Below are positions 45,901-53,317 of a stretch of DNA of 64,000 bases, piece by piece. Made by a program: the position numbers and the translations under genes. The first letter of the stretch is position 1, and each line of letters starts with the position of its first letter. The notes under the pieces are model-generated. The model was not told the DNA's origin and did no database searches. It worked only from the letters and a program-made list of their open reading frames with translations. The stretch is from Pycnopodia helianthoides (Eukaryota > Echinodermata > Asteroidea > Forcipulatida > Asteriidae): positions 17,919,425 through 17,983,424 of the forward strand of contig CM063251.1 of the NCBI GenBank assembly GCA_032158295.1, in the 5' to 3' direction.

Positions 45901-48900
45901 CAAACGCACACTCTATGGACAAAACTTTGTTCTGAACACTTAAGAAAAAACATTTCTTCAACAGTGGTGAAAACACTTTGTGGATGGTGTTTCAAAACCC
46001 TGCCTTGTGTGGGCGTCTTTTGTTCTCATGTCCACACTTTGTATGTAATGCATAAACACAAGGGGGAGGGGCTTCTTCTGCACAATATTTCCTTGGTTCA
46101 GAAATTTAGAAACAACTCTACAATCCTACTGTGAATGTATCCAAGTTCTCAAAACCAACTGATGTTGCACAATAGACCTTTATCATGCTGCCACCATCTT
46201 GGTCATGTTCCTTGTATCCAATAACAGCAGTGGATGCTAAAACTCCTAGTACAAAAAGGAACCCGACTATTTTTTTCTTCCAGCCTCGGTTTGGTTATAC
46301 ATTGGTTTGAATGGGAGAAAATGAAGATGGCAGCACCATGATACAGGTCTATTCAAGTTTACTGTACCTTTCTCTGTCCCCACATTTCGTTTATTGCAGT
46401 TTTGTTCCGTCTTGTGTCTGCATTATCAATGACATCATCATGCATGAGACTCGCTGTGTGAATCATCTCAACTATCATTGCTATCCGTTTCTGAGTATCG
46501 ATTATTTACTGGACAAGACAAAATAGTCGTAAGAAATTCAGATATTCAATGAAAAACAGGAGATGTGTGTCCATTAAAGGCAATGGATAGCTTTTGGTAA
46601 TTACTCAAGAAATACATTACCATAAAAACTTACGCGGTAAGGAACACCTGAGAGCTGCTGATAGTATAAAACATTGTGAGAAATGACTCCCTCTGTAGTA
46701 ATGTAGTTTTTGAGAAAGAGGTAATTTCTCACTAAAATATATGAATCTGAGAAAGGCTTCAGGCATGAAGTCTTTGTCAGGCATTTGAAAGCACGCAATT
46801 CTATGCAACAAGGGTGTTTTTTCTTTCATTATTTTCTTGCAACTTCGATTTACCAATTGAACACAATTTTTCTTAGAGGCACTAAAGGGGCCTTTCAAGG
46901 GACACTAAGGCAATGACCAGGGGCATGGGGCAGGGGTATGGAAGCATGACAGGGCATGGGGCAGGGTATGGAAGCAATGACCAGGGGCATGGGGCAGGGG
47001 TATGGAAGCAATGACCAGGGGCATGGGGCAGGGGTATGGAAGCAATGACCAGGGGCATGGGGCAGGGGTATGGAAGCAATGACCAGGGGCATGGGGCAGG
47101 GGTATGGAAGCAATGACCAGGGGCATGGGGCAGGGGTATGGAAGCAATGACCAGGGGCATGAGGCAGGGTATGGAAGCAATGACCAGGGCATGGGGCAGG
47201 GGTATGGAAGCAATGACCAGGGGCATGGGGCAGGGGTATGGAAGCAATGACCAGGGGCATGGGGCAGGGGTATGGAAGCAATGACCAGGGGCATGGGGCA
47301 GGGGTATGGAAGCAATGACCAGGGGCATGGAGGCAATTGCTTCTACCGTGAAAGGAACACAATTCTCAAAAGCAACTACTGTTGCACAATCCAAGTTTTC
47401 TGTACCTTTCTCTGTCCCAAGACTTCACGACAAAGTAATCGCTTTGGAGTCTCTGTATAGTATAAGGCCTGAGGGTCAGACAGTAGGAGGGTTAATAGTA
47501 CGCTGTATATAATTTATAAAACCTAGGTGATGTTACTAACCTGTTAGCACCATGAGTATGAGTATTGCATACACCTGCAGTGAGTAAAACTATCATGGGT
47601 CGAAAAGCTTTGCCTTTCCCATCAAAATAGTACTGTGCCACCTCCTGTAACGATCTCTCATCTGTAATTAATTCCTGTCAAATTAAAAGGACTTCTTTTA
47701 CAACAGAGACAAAGTATTAATAATACAGGCCTAGAATTTCACCTTTGAGAGGGCAAGGCCATTTTCTTTTTGCGAAGGGCGCTTCAATTGGCAAATCTGA
47801 AAGTCTACTGGAAACTTTTGAAGGGGCACCAAGGCCAAGACCAGGGGCAAACAGGGACCATGTGTAATTCCAGGCCTGATAACACTAATAGCAGTTTGAT
47901 TATACACTCAGTGAACAATTTACCAACCTATAACCTTGTTAAGCATAAAATGCAAACCAAATTGTATAGTTTGCTACTTTAAAAAAATCATAGTTTTCTA
48001 CACAATATTAGTACTCAGAGGGCACAAAAAACCTTAGTCGAAATGTTTTGCCATGGGATGATGTTTCAAAAATGGGACAACCACTGCAGTCAGCTTTTTG
48101 AAAACTACTATTTTGTACGTATCTTTTTTGCTCTTTCTAGCTTAGTTAATGTATTATCTTTAAAGGCCCTGTACACTATTGGTAAAATCGAAAAACACAA
48201 TGTTCACAGATTCACACATAAATTACATGATTTAAAGTAAGTAATGGTAGAAAGGGTTCCTTAAAATATTTCTGCCTAAAATGCTATCGTTTCTGAGACT
48301 AACGAGTAAAACAATAGTAATTATCGCGCGCGATAATTTGAAAAAACAGAAAACACATAAGATCTCTTTTCACTATTTTCTTGTGACCTCGATGACCAAT
48401 TGAGCTTAAACTTTCACAGGTTTGTTTGTTCATGCATATGTTTAATCACACAAAATATGGACACTGATTTTGAGCTGTTACCAAAAGTGTACAATACCTT
48501 TAAACTGAAACAATACGATAGAACAATAATTGCTGTTAAAATCTTCCCATCGAGCAATATTTACCTTACAAATATTTTCATGCAGGGTGGTGATGTCATC
48601 TTGCGTGAGTTTCTCTGGACTACTCACTTCTTTAGGAAACAAATGTGAGTTTGTTGAGTAACAGGAACCCAGATTCCTTGACAAAGTTAGACAAATTCAA
48701 ATAATTAATACTCAATGAAAAGAACAAGAAAACGAATACACACATTATGGTATTCAAAGTCACTTTTAAGACATTTGCTATGATGGTAACCTACAGTGAG
48801 GTAGTTTGCGATAATCTTCCCTCTTCCCAATGGTTGCAGACAGTCCTCTTTGACCCTCTGGGATCTGGAGGATGGTGTGTTGTGTTATGATTATCGCAAC

Positions 48901-49901
48901 TACTGTTCTAGGAGTAAGTTGCAATGATCTAACCCTCCTCCCTTATGAAACATCAAGCCTCAGGAGTTAGGGTCCGGAGGGTAGTTGTGATACTGTAACC
49001 TTCCCCCAACAGTCATTCTAAGGGACCTGACCAAGAGCTTTGATTATCGCAAAACTACTGCTAGACTCAGGATAGTTGCAATAATCGTAATCCACAATCC
49101 TCCCCCAGTCGTAGACCAGATTGAGGGTTTTTCGGTCATTGCAACTACTGACTATACAGTACTGTACCAAGTTTGAAATATTCTTGTTTGAATCATTCCT
49201 ACTATAAAAAATCTTTAACAGTATCTGTATTAAGCTTTATCTGTATAGCTAGTTGAGATAATTGTAACCCTCAATCCTCTACGACCATCGCAAGGATGGA
49301 GGTTTACAATTATATAACAAGTAATTTATCAATACTATTAGTACAAAGGCTACTGCCTGGGTGTCGTAAAAGTCTGACAATTATTTTTAATATTCACTGT
49401 TCACTAAATTATAATTGGGTGAAAAAAAAACTATTTTTGGTCATGAGATATGAAGTGGTATGGAGGGGATGAGGACTTTTTTTACTTAATTTGACAAAAT
49501 ATATCAACTCACCTCCGGCTTCCTTTAATAAGTTTGTCTTTTACAAATGAAACAAATACCTGTCAAAGAAAAACAAATCAATATTATGTTAGTTAGGAAT
49601 GTGCGAGTGAGTATTCTCCAGAGGAGGTTTCTGCACAGTAAGGGAAGATGATGAAGGAAGGAACAACAACGAGCACAACAGAACAATGGCAAAATACACC
49701 GGGCACGATGGTAATTTTTGTTTTAGAAATAAAATTAGCAGTATATACCGATTTGTGATGCGAACCATGACAGCAACACGATGTGCTTATCTTCCTCCTA
49801 GAGCTTGAATTAATTTGATACAAAGTTAATCGTGAAATTCTTAAAATACTGTGACCGATCTGCCGAGATTTTCCCACACTCTGCATCCAGAAGGTCGCCA
49901 T
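36857..49901 (-). CDS. PDSS1: All-trans-polyprenyl diphosphate synthase subunit 1 (whole gene, 10 exons)
   Basis: The spliced product is about 383 residues (human PDSS1 has 415). It makes the long isoprenoid tail of ubiquinone from IPP and allylic diphosphates in mitochondria, as a heteromer with PDSS2. Visible features: an Arg/Ser-rich presequence (residues 1-50); GKGKAFRP (about 104-111); the first aspartate-rich motif with its arginines, DDVIDNADTRR (about 148-158); and the second, DDVLD within FQLIDDVLDF (about 275), followed by GKPTSADLKLGLATGP. Exons are 49749-49901, 49513-49559, 48565-48619, 47541-47674, 46368-46490, 45334-45445, 39420-39529, 38654-38848, 37710-37790 and 36857-36997. 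Every junction except exon 4 to exon 5 keeps frame. Catalytic residues are intact, so the gene looks functional. A second gene is nested in intron 6. Confidence 0.95.
37710..37790 (-). CDS. PDSS1: PDSS1 exon 9
   Basis: 81 bp, phase 0 at both ends, acceptor GTCGTGCAG and donor GTATTT. It encodes FPELDAMIMRRFSEPGDVQT and a few more residues, closely matching human FPEMNAMIMRRFSLPGDV. Confidence 0.93.
38329..38482. mobile_element. Family E MITE
   Basis: From AGGCCTGGAATTTCATC to TGTAATTCCAGGCCTG, in the orientation opposite to 3675-3832. It lies in PDSS1 intron 8, about 170 bp from exon 8. Confidence 0.75.
38654..38848 (-). CDS. PDSS1: PDSS1 exon 8 (second aspartate-rich motif)
   Basis: 195 bp, 65 codons, phase 0. 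Acceptor GTCTCACCAG, donor GTAAATT. Contains VAILGGCSDEVCQVAYEYGR and then the metal-binding FQLIDDVLDF and GKPTSADLKLGLATGPVLFA, nearly identical to vertebrate PDSS1. The acceptor choice fixes the start at VAILGG, which continues exon 7 (...SCQA). Confidence 0.95.
38884..38927. mobile_element. Family A MITE fragment
   Basis: GGGCCCAATTTCAAAGAGCTACTTTAGC is a family A left end. It stops where a family J element begins (38927), and no family A right end follows, so only a fragment remains. Confidence 0.5.
38927..39293. mobile_element. Family J MITE, copy 2
   Basis: TTTAAAGGCCCTGTACACTATT to AAGTGTACAACACCTTTAA. The centre is TTTTATCACATGTGATAAAA, a perfect dyad, with the right half duplicated (ACTTGTGATAAAAAC). 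Compare GCGCGCGC-centred copy 3 at 48160-48503. Confidence 0.8.
39420..39529 (-). CDS. PDSS1: PDSS1 exon 7
   Basis: 110 bp between a GTTATTAG acceptor and a GTAAGA donor. After two bases completing a Gly codon it encodes EFMQLGSKENENERFAHYLK and KTFKKTASLMAYSCQA, matching human EFLQLGSKENENERFAHYLEKTFKKTAS. The acceptor is short of pyrimidines, but the frame and homology fix it. Confidence 0.93.
41525..41912. repeat. Tandem array (about 50-bp unit) split by a family A MITE
   Basis: The unit CTCATACCGNACGTTGNAGTCTGCAGGGAGCTGT plus AAGGACCTGGTT occurs once at about 41530-41571 and three more times at about 41771-41912. A complete family A MITE (41572-41770) separates the first unit from the rest, so the array predates the insertion. 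Confidence 0.85.
41572..41770. mobile_element. Family A MITE inserted in a tandem array
   Basis: From AGGGCTCAATTTCATAGAGC to AAGAAATTTGGCCCTGG. It is full-length, with GGATACCAGTCACAAATTGT and GTAACCTTATTCTGG inside. The flanking units read CTGTGAAGACC before it and GGTTCTCATACC after it, so it landed near the junction of two repeat units. Confidence 0.8.
42657..42665. repeat. Target-site duplication (left), CATCTGGCG
   Basis: This 9-bp sequence is repeated exactly at 43968-43976 on the other side of the foldback element. Nine base pairs is the usual length for Mutator-like and foldback elements. Confidence 0.9.
42666..43967. mobile_element. Foldback / Mutator-like element, 1302 bp, ~600-bp inverted arms
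   Basis: The left arm (42666-43260) and right arm (43366-43967) are near-identical reverse complements. I see one substitution near the ATGATCAACNGAAACC site and a small indel by the TTTTTTCTGGTTAAAAA stretch. The ends are TAGACCCAGTAACTGGGG / CCCCAGTTACTGGGTCTA, with an inner dyad CCCAGTNACTGGG. The 105-bp loop is unique. Each arm holds a subrepeat cluster of GCCGACAACA units (43010-43065 and 43568-43625), a feature of foldback elements. Exact 9-bp duplications flank it. There is no transposase, so it was moved in trans. Arm identity implies recent insertion or gene conversion between arms. Confidence 0.9.
43010..43065. repeat. Subrepeats GCCGACAACA in the left arm
   Basis: Four or more copies of a GCCGACAACA(C/A) unit, with a GTCCAGAGT spacer. 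The mirror-image cluster is at 43568-43625 in the right arm. Confidence 0.9.
43702..44180 (-). CDS. Cysteine-cluster (CXC-like) exon 2, 3' end replaced by foldback element
   Basis: After the acceptor TTAGTCTTGCAG at 44181 the minus strand reads AKINSIKMEGLELTGWICNM, then a cysteine cluster with CKCKKSKC and LPCTAELCKCKNC, about 9 cysteines in 35 residues. This pattern (Cx1C...CT..CxC..C) resembles the tesmin/TSO1-type CXC clusters of transposon-associated and other invertebrate proteins; I infer a metal-binding module. The foldback element begins a few codons after the cluster (43967). Translation runs into its right arm for about 88 more residues to a stop at 43702. Without the insert, the frame continues past the left arm for six residues and stops (IIH then TGA at about 42642). 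The longer tail has no recognisable domain. Confidence 0.6.
43968..43976. repeat. Target-site duplication (right), CATCTGGCG
   Basis: Exact copy of 42657-42665, lying inside the reading frame of the cysteine-cluster exon. Confidence 0.9.
44290..44624 (-). CDS. Nested cysteine-cluster gene, probable exon 1 (possible frameshift)
   Basis: An ATG at 44624 (or 44684 if the longer start is used) opens a frame with MSADAKCYLLSSRNRCFAHC and then IKPFTSKRWNTLLSSVIIWR, ending at a TAA at 44331. I do not recognise the family, though the Cys/Trp pattern (C...FxxxxW......W) recalls N-terminal regions of transposon-associated invertebrate proteins. A good donor (GACTTCAG, GTAAGCC) sits at 44290-44283. The frame that reaches it without stops, and that joins exon 2 in phase, differs by one base from the long frame; the switch would be at a run of five C/G at 44342-44346. 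Either that run is a real frameshift or the frame ends here. It is nested in PDSS1 intron 6 on the same strand. Confidence 0.45.
45141..45228. mobile_element. Family F palindromic MITE, short copy
   Basis: AAGTGTGTTGCTAAGGAC...GTAGCTGTAGCCACCAATCCAGACATGG, similar to 12111-12227 in order and composition. About 85 bp. Confidence 0.4.
45334..45445 (-). CDS. PDSS1: PDSS1 exon 6
   Basis: 112 bp, acceptor CCCCTTACAG, donor GTGAGTC. Encodes AILAGDFVLSVSSQVLARIG and on to VVLILSQVIEDLVRG, as in human (AVLAGDLILSAASIALARIG). It ends one base into the Gly codon completed by exon 7. Confidence 0.95.
46174..46350. mobile_element. Palindromic MITE beside PDSS1 exon 5
   Basis: AGACCTTTATCATGCTGCC and its inverted counterpart (GGCAGCACCATGATACAGGTCT) are the ends, flanked by AT on both sides. 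It starts 17 bp inside intron 5, directly next to the exon 5 donor at 46367. The sequence at 47362-47418 looks like the same flank without the element. Confidence 0.7.
46368..46490 (-). CDS. PDSS1: PDSS1 exon 5 (first aspartate-rich motif)
   Basis: 123 bp, 41 codons. Encodes KRIAMIVEMIHTASLMHDDV and the rest of DDVIDNADTRRNKTAINEMW, the FARM that binds Mg-diphosphate (human DDVIDDASSRRG). Donor GTACAGT. The acceptor is taken as GATACTCAG just before AAACGG; the upstream CAG (followed by TAAATAATC) would put a stop in frame. The polypyrimidine tract is weak. Confidence 0.9.
46574..46868. mobile_element. Family C MITE, truncated
   Basis: From TTAAAGGCAATGGATAGC through GAGAGCTGCTGATAGTATAAAACATTG and GCAACAAGGGTG to GCAACTTCGATTTACCAATTG. 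It ends abruptly before the minisatellite and has no right terminus. Confidence 0.65.
46916..47336. repeat. Minisatellite, 34-bp unit, derived from family E interior
   Basis: About twelve head-to-tail copies of an approximately 34-bp unit (AATGACCAGGGGCATGGGGC then AGGGGTATGGAAGC), with a few shortened units near 46951 and 47165. The outer flanks read GGGACACTAAGGCAATGACCA and GGCATGGAGGCAATTGC, which are interior phrases of family E elements. The array sits in PDSS1 intron 4. It yields three overlapping repetitive open frames that are not genes. Confidence 0.95.
47362..47418. repeat. Duplicated fragment of intron 5 and the end of exon 5
   Basis: CTCAAAAGCAACTACTGTTGCACAAT then AAGTTTTCTGTACCTTTCTCTGTCCC matches the flank of the MITE at 46174-46350 together with the last 13 bp of PDSS1 exon 5 and its donor. 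It lacks the MITE. It is a decoy donor within intron 4, but I see no reason to think it is used. Confidence 0.65.
47541..47674 (-). CDS. PDSS1: PDSS1 exon 4
   Basis: 134 bp, acceptor ATTTGACAG, donor GTTAGT. Encodes ELITDERSLQEVAQYYFDGK and GKAFRPMIVLLTAGVCN, the substrate-binding GKGKAFRP region (human YYFDGKGKAFRPIIVAL). It ends with two bases of a codon (AG), whereas exon 5 starts in phase 0, so either a tiny exon lies between them or the splice is elsewhere. Confidence 0.9.
47727..47878. mobile_element. Family E MITE
   Basis: From AGGCCTAGAATTTCACC to TGTAATTCCAGGCCTG, 53 bp upstream of PDSS1 exon 4 in intron 3. Orientation as 38329-38482. Confidence 0.75.
48160..48503. mobile_element. 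Family J MITE, copy 3
   Basis: TTTAAAGGCCCTGTACACTATT to AAGTGTACAATACCTTTAA, with the best-preserved centre, AATTATCGCGCGCGATAATT, a perfect 20-bp palindrome. It lies in PDSS1 intron 3, about 60 bp from exon 3. Confidence 0.85.
48565..48619 (-). CDS. PDSS1: PDSS1 exon 3
   Basis: 55 bp, encoding SPEKLTQDDITTLHENICK (human DPFKLGWRDLKGLYEDIRK). The acceptor is chosen as GTGAGTAG before TCCAGAG, because earlier AGs put a stop in frame, while this one fits exon 2's two-base overhang exactly. Donor GTAAATA. Confidence 0.85.
48790..49310. repeat. Degenerate tandem of a TAGTTGCNATAATCGTAAC-type motif
   Basis: The phrases TTGCGATAATC, CAACTACTGTTCTAGGAG and AATCCTCCCCCAGTCGTAGACC recur about six times at irregular spacing. 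A single similar block is at 33570-33640 (GTAGTTGCGATATTCGTAAC, GATCCTCCCAACAGTCATAG). I cannot assign it to a known class. Confidence 0.5.
49513..49559 (-). CDS. PDSS1: PDSS1 exon 2
   Basis: 47 bp, acceptor CTTTGACAG, donor GTGAGTTG. Encodes VFVSFVKDKLIKGSR plus two bases. Short and weakly conserved, but its phases (0 and 2) match exons 1 and 3, which is the only open combination. Confidence 0.75.
49749..49901 (-). CDS. PDSS1: PDSS1 exon 1 (mitochondrial presequence)
   Basis: 51 codons from an ATG at 49901 to donor GTATAT. Encodes MATFWMQSVGKSRQIGHSIL and a further Arg/Ser-rich part (RRKIST), with no acidic residue, as expected for a mitochondrial targeting peptide. An in-frame ATG 15 bases upstream exists, but the second ATG has the better context (AAGATGGCG). 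The same AAGATGGCGAC string is a YY1-type promoter-proximal motif. The transcription start should be close above 49901. Confidence 0.8.
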
Positions 49902-51312
49902 CTTGCATAATAACAAGACTAGCTTACAAGTCGTCTGTGTGTCCTCTTTTTAAATTAAGCAATAATTTCAACAGAGGGCGCTTTTTCAGCCGAAGGGCGT
50001 GTCACACTAAATAAACTCCCATAGCAAACAATGCTAAATGCTAAATATTCAAAAATACTCAAAAAATACTTTATAGTCTCTCAGCCTCTTGAAAACCAAT
50101 CAAATCCATTTTCGGACAACTAAACTTCAGATTTCTTTGAAATTTTTTGTAAGTTTAGGCATTTAGAATTTTGGCTAACTACCCCAGAAAGTATCACCCC
50201 GAAAATGTGCTTTTTCCTAAACCGATTTGCTGAAAGATTCATGAAGCATCCCTCCACTATTCCCAAGCCTAAATTTATCGAAGTCTCCTCAAAAGTTGAA
50301 ACAAATAACCCCCAGTTGTGATAATTTGTCATAATTGCATGACCCCTAATAAATTATTTGTCAAAAGTAACTGAGGGCCTTCAAATAATGATAATTAGCT
50401 TGGCGCGTTAATTTTTGCCGAATTAGTGCACCCCAAAGTAAAAAAAAACAGAAAATCCGAAATGAAAATGCAAAATTATGCAAAAGTTAATGTTTTAACA
50501 TCAGTAAGCGTATTCAAAATAAATTAGATGAGGAATTATATATTTTTAAAGTTAGGGTTTTGGTCAGGAAGTTTTGAGACTCGAGACACAGAAAAAGGGA
50601 GGGCCACTTAAAATGTTGTAACAAGTGTTCGCGCTAATCAGTTACTATGAGGAGCCAATCAGCATAATTTGTCAATGTCAGTACATCCCTACCAGGGGTT
50701 AACGACAAGAGAGCTATCGGTACAGCTTATCGCCCATGGTAGCGAGGTGGTGGGTGGGTGGGGGGGGGGGGGGGTTGTTGCTGTCAGAGACCTGCCAGGG
50801 TGTCATAAATCTGTAAGCAAAGAATAACCTTATGACTTCACTTGAATAAAAACAAATCAAATGTTTTCTGTGTCAACTATCTAAAATTCATCTTTACGCT
50901 TTATGGTGAAATTAATGAGAACAGTTAATGGTAAATTTAACAAAAATTGTATAAAATTCACTAAAGTTTTGTAAAGTAATCAAAGATGCAGCAAAATGTT
51001 TCAATGACAAACAATGGATTTTTTCTGTGATGGAATTTTGAAAGAGTGTCACTGCTTTCAACATTAGCCTTTTTTTTTATTTGCGAAAAAAAATGGGATG
51101 TGAGAAACTAGTAAGGACACTAAACAACCAACTGAAGAAAATGTTCCAAATAAAACTATGTGGAAAGTATAACTCTTTATGAAAATAACTTTTCTTTAAA
51201 AGTGACACTTTTTAAAATCAGGTTGCTATAATTAAAAAATTAATAAAAAGTAACAACAGCACATTCTTAAGAATTAAAAGTCAACAAAGAGTTTGTATTT
51301 CTTCCATAATAA
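49902..51312. other. Intergenic region upstream of PDSS1
   Basis: Presumed PDSS1 promoter side, and on the right the presumed 3' end of the glutamine-rich gene. It has no CpG-island-like block or TATA box that I can point to. It contains a 15-base poly-G run (50760-50774) and AT-rich DNA. No gene seen. Confidence 0.5.
50760..50774. repeat. Poly-G run
   Basis: Fifteen or so G in a row, preceded by GGTGGTGGGTGGGTG. Possible G-quadruplex on the plus strand. Shorter G runs occur at 40216, 41073, 56106 and 61769. Confidence 0.9.
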
Positions 51313-51318
51313 TTTATT
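51313..51318 (-). terminator. Candidate poly(A) signal of the glutamine-rich gene
   Basis: AATAAA on the minus strand (CAAATAAATTATT). The sequence upstream in the minus sense has long T/C runs and looks like UTR. If used, the 3' UTR would be about 7.6 kb, which is long, and nearer AATAAA-like strings (for example around 58435) may be the real one. Confidence 0.25.
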
Positions 51319-52544
51319 TGTTTTTTCAGTCCATTTACACATTGCACACAACTTGTAATGTACACGTTACAGACACATTGCTTGGGTCCGAATCTAGACC
51401 AGCTCAGTACATTGCAAACCTCATACATCGTGACATGGAGTTATTTTACCTAACCACACAAAACATTGAATTTACATTGTTCTTTTTTTTTTTTCTTCTT
51501 TTTTTTTTTCTTCTCTCTTTCTCTGTCTAAGACAAGTACATGTATTTCATGGCAGGGCACTGCGTGTAACAAATAGAGTAAGGTGATTCCTCACGGAAAA
51601 CGAGTCAAACATTTACAAATACGTATACAAAATATAGAATTATAATTTTGACATGGATTCAGGAGGAAGGGTTGACACAAAGTACAGCTCACAGAAACAT
51701 GAAAATGACACGGAATTGTGTGTATAAAGTTTTTTGTGATTTCATCATTTCAGGAATATCAAATGAAAAAGTGCAGCAATTATGTTTCACTGGTTACACC
51801 GAAAAAAAAAAAAACATGTTTACTCAATTTAGTCTCATGATTGCTAACACTATTCTCAAAGTACCAAAAGAAAATATCCGAACAACGTAGGGATTTTACT
51901 GCAGGGGTAGATATACCCTGCTCGTGACTCTACAAAATGTAGCCTTGAGAAAAAGACTAGGCAGACTTCCCTGGTCTTTATATAGTTTTGGGTAGGTTTG
52001 AATATATAAACCAATCAATGAGTAACATGAGAAGAGACCTATATCCAATATTCTTAAATGTTAGGTCTTTTAGAGCATTGCTTTGCATGAAAAAAAGGCG
52101 CCCAGTACCTGCATTTAATACCCAACTTGACCCATTAATACCTTAAGAAATGCACCTTGACTTTTACTGTGTTAAAACAAAAATGTGATGAGATCAAGCT
52201 AAATGAGTCTTTTGTCGACCCTTGTCAACTTATGTTTTTTTAATCTATTTGAAAGAAGTACAATCTCAGCTTTAAGGATAAGAAAACCCCGTGTTGATAC
52301 CACCTTTGGTTCAAAAGTTATGGAAGTCGAAACACCAAGAGATATATAGAAATGTAGACCCCTGTCGACCTATTTTTGCCCGTTATTCAATAATGCATTT
52401 ACCGACAAATGACTCATTTAGCTTGATCGCATCACAATTAGTTGTTGGTCAAATTTGCCACCTGAATATTGACCTTAACACTTTTTCTGTTACACCTTTA
52501 CCCTGATTGGAGCCCTCTGCTCCCGATGAGGATATATCTAGTCC

Positions 52545-52850
52545 CCTACCGAGAAGACTTGTGTGACAATGAAAAAAGAATTACCCAAATTGGGATATAA
52601 TTTTACCCTGACTGGAAACTCTCCGCTCTGTGTCACTAAAAGCCATAAGTGCCCAACCAGGAACCCCTGTGCCACATTAAGGAACTGTCCCCATTGAGAT
52701 ACCGATTTACCCAAATTGGGGTATAATTTTACCCTGACTGGAACTCTCCACTTCCTGTCACTAAAATTTATTAATCCCCAATCAGGAACCCACATTAAGG
52801 AACTAACAAAATTGAGATACCGTTTAACCCAAATTGCAGACCTTTTCTGC
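52545..52850. repeat. Tandem duplication, about 125-bp unit
   Basis: TTACCCAAATTGGGATATAA, then TTTTACCCTGACTGGAA, a CTGTGTCACTAAAA segment and CACATTAAGGAACT recur with a period near 125 bp, a little over two copies. It includes AACCAGGAACCC / CAATCAGGAACC variants. Confidence 0.75.
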
Positions 52851-53139
52851 AATGGAGATTATCACTGATCCTCTATCCATTGGATAAATACAACTTAACT
52901 ATTCACTATAGGATATATATTTGTACCCTGAATGACACCTTCTCCCATTGAAGATTATATAATCCTCCAATCAGGAAACTTCTTTGCCTTTAGCTGCTGC
53001 CGTTGGGCTGCAGAGGCAATTTTGAAGAATGCGTTTTTCCAGAAGCTGTCAAATTGGAAACGGCATATCTTCATTCACCTGAGCTTTTAGATCAGTATAC
53101 TCTACAGCAAAACATAGTTTGGGTAATTCACATGGTGTT

Positions 53140-53260
53140 GTGCTCCCAACTATAGAATCTGCCTTGTTACTGTAGCTGGGCCCACAACAACTATAGTTGG
53201 GCAGATCCCAACTATAGTTGGGCCGCACAAACTACAGTTAGGCTAATTCTATAGTTGGGG
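53140..53260. repeat. Cluster of CAACTATAGTTGGGC palindromes
   Basis: CAACTATAG(A/T)(T/A) and GTAGTTGGGC variants occur about six times within 120 bp. The core CAACTATAGTTG is a perfect 12-bp palindrome, so the cluster can fold in many ways. Confidence 0.75.
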
Positions 53261-53317
53261 TGGAATATAAACACACCATAAATACATGTACCTTTGTGAC
53301 ATTGGACACTTTTAAAT

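Noticed and set aside
46882..47394. Three overlapping repetitive open frames (up to 170 codons)
   Set aside because: They are translations of the 34-bp minisatellite in three frames; there is no start context or flanking exon signal.
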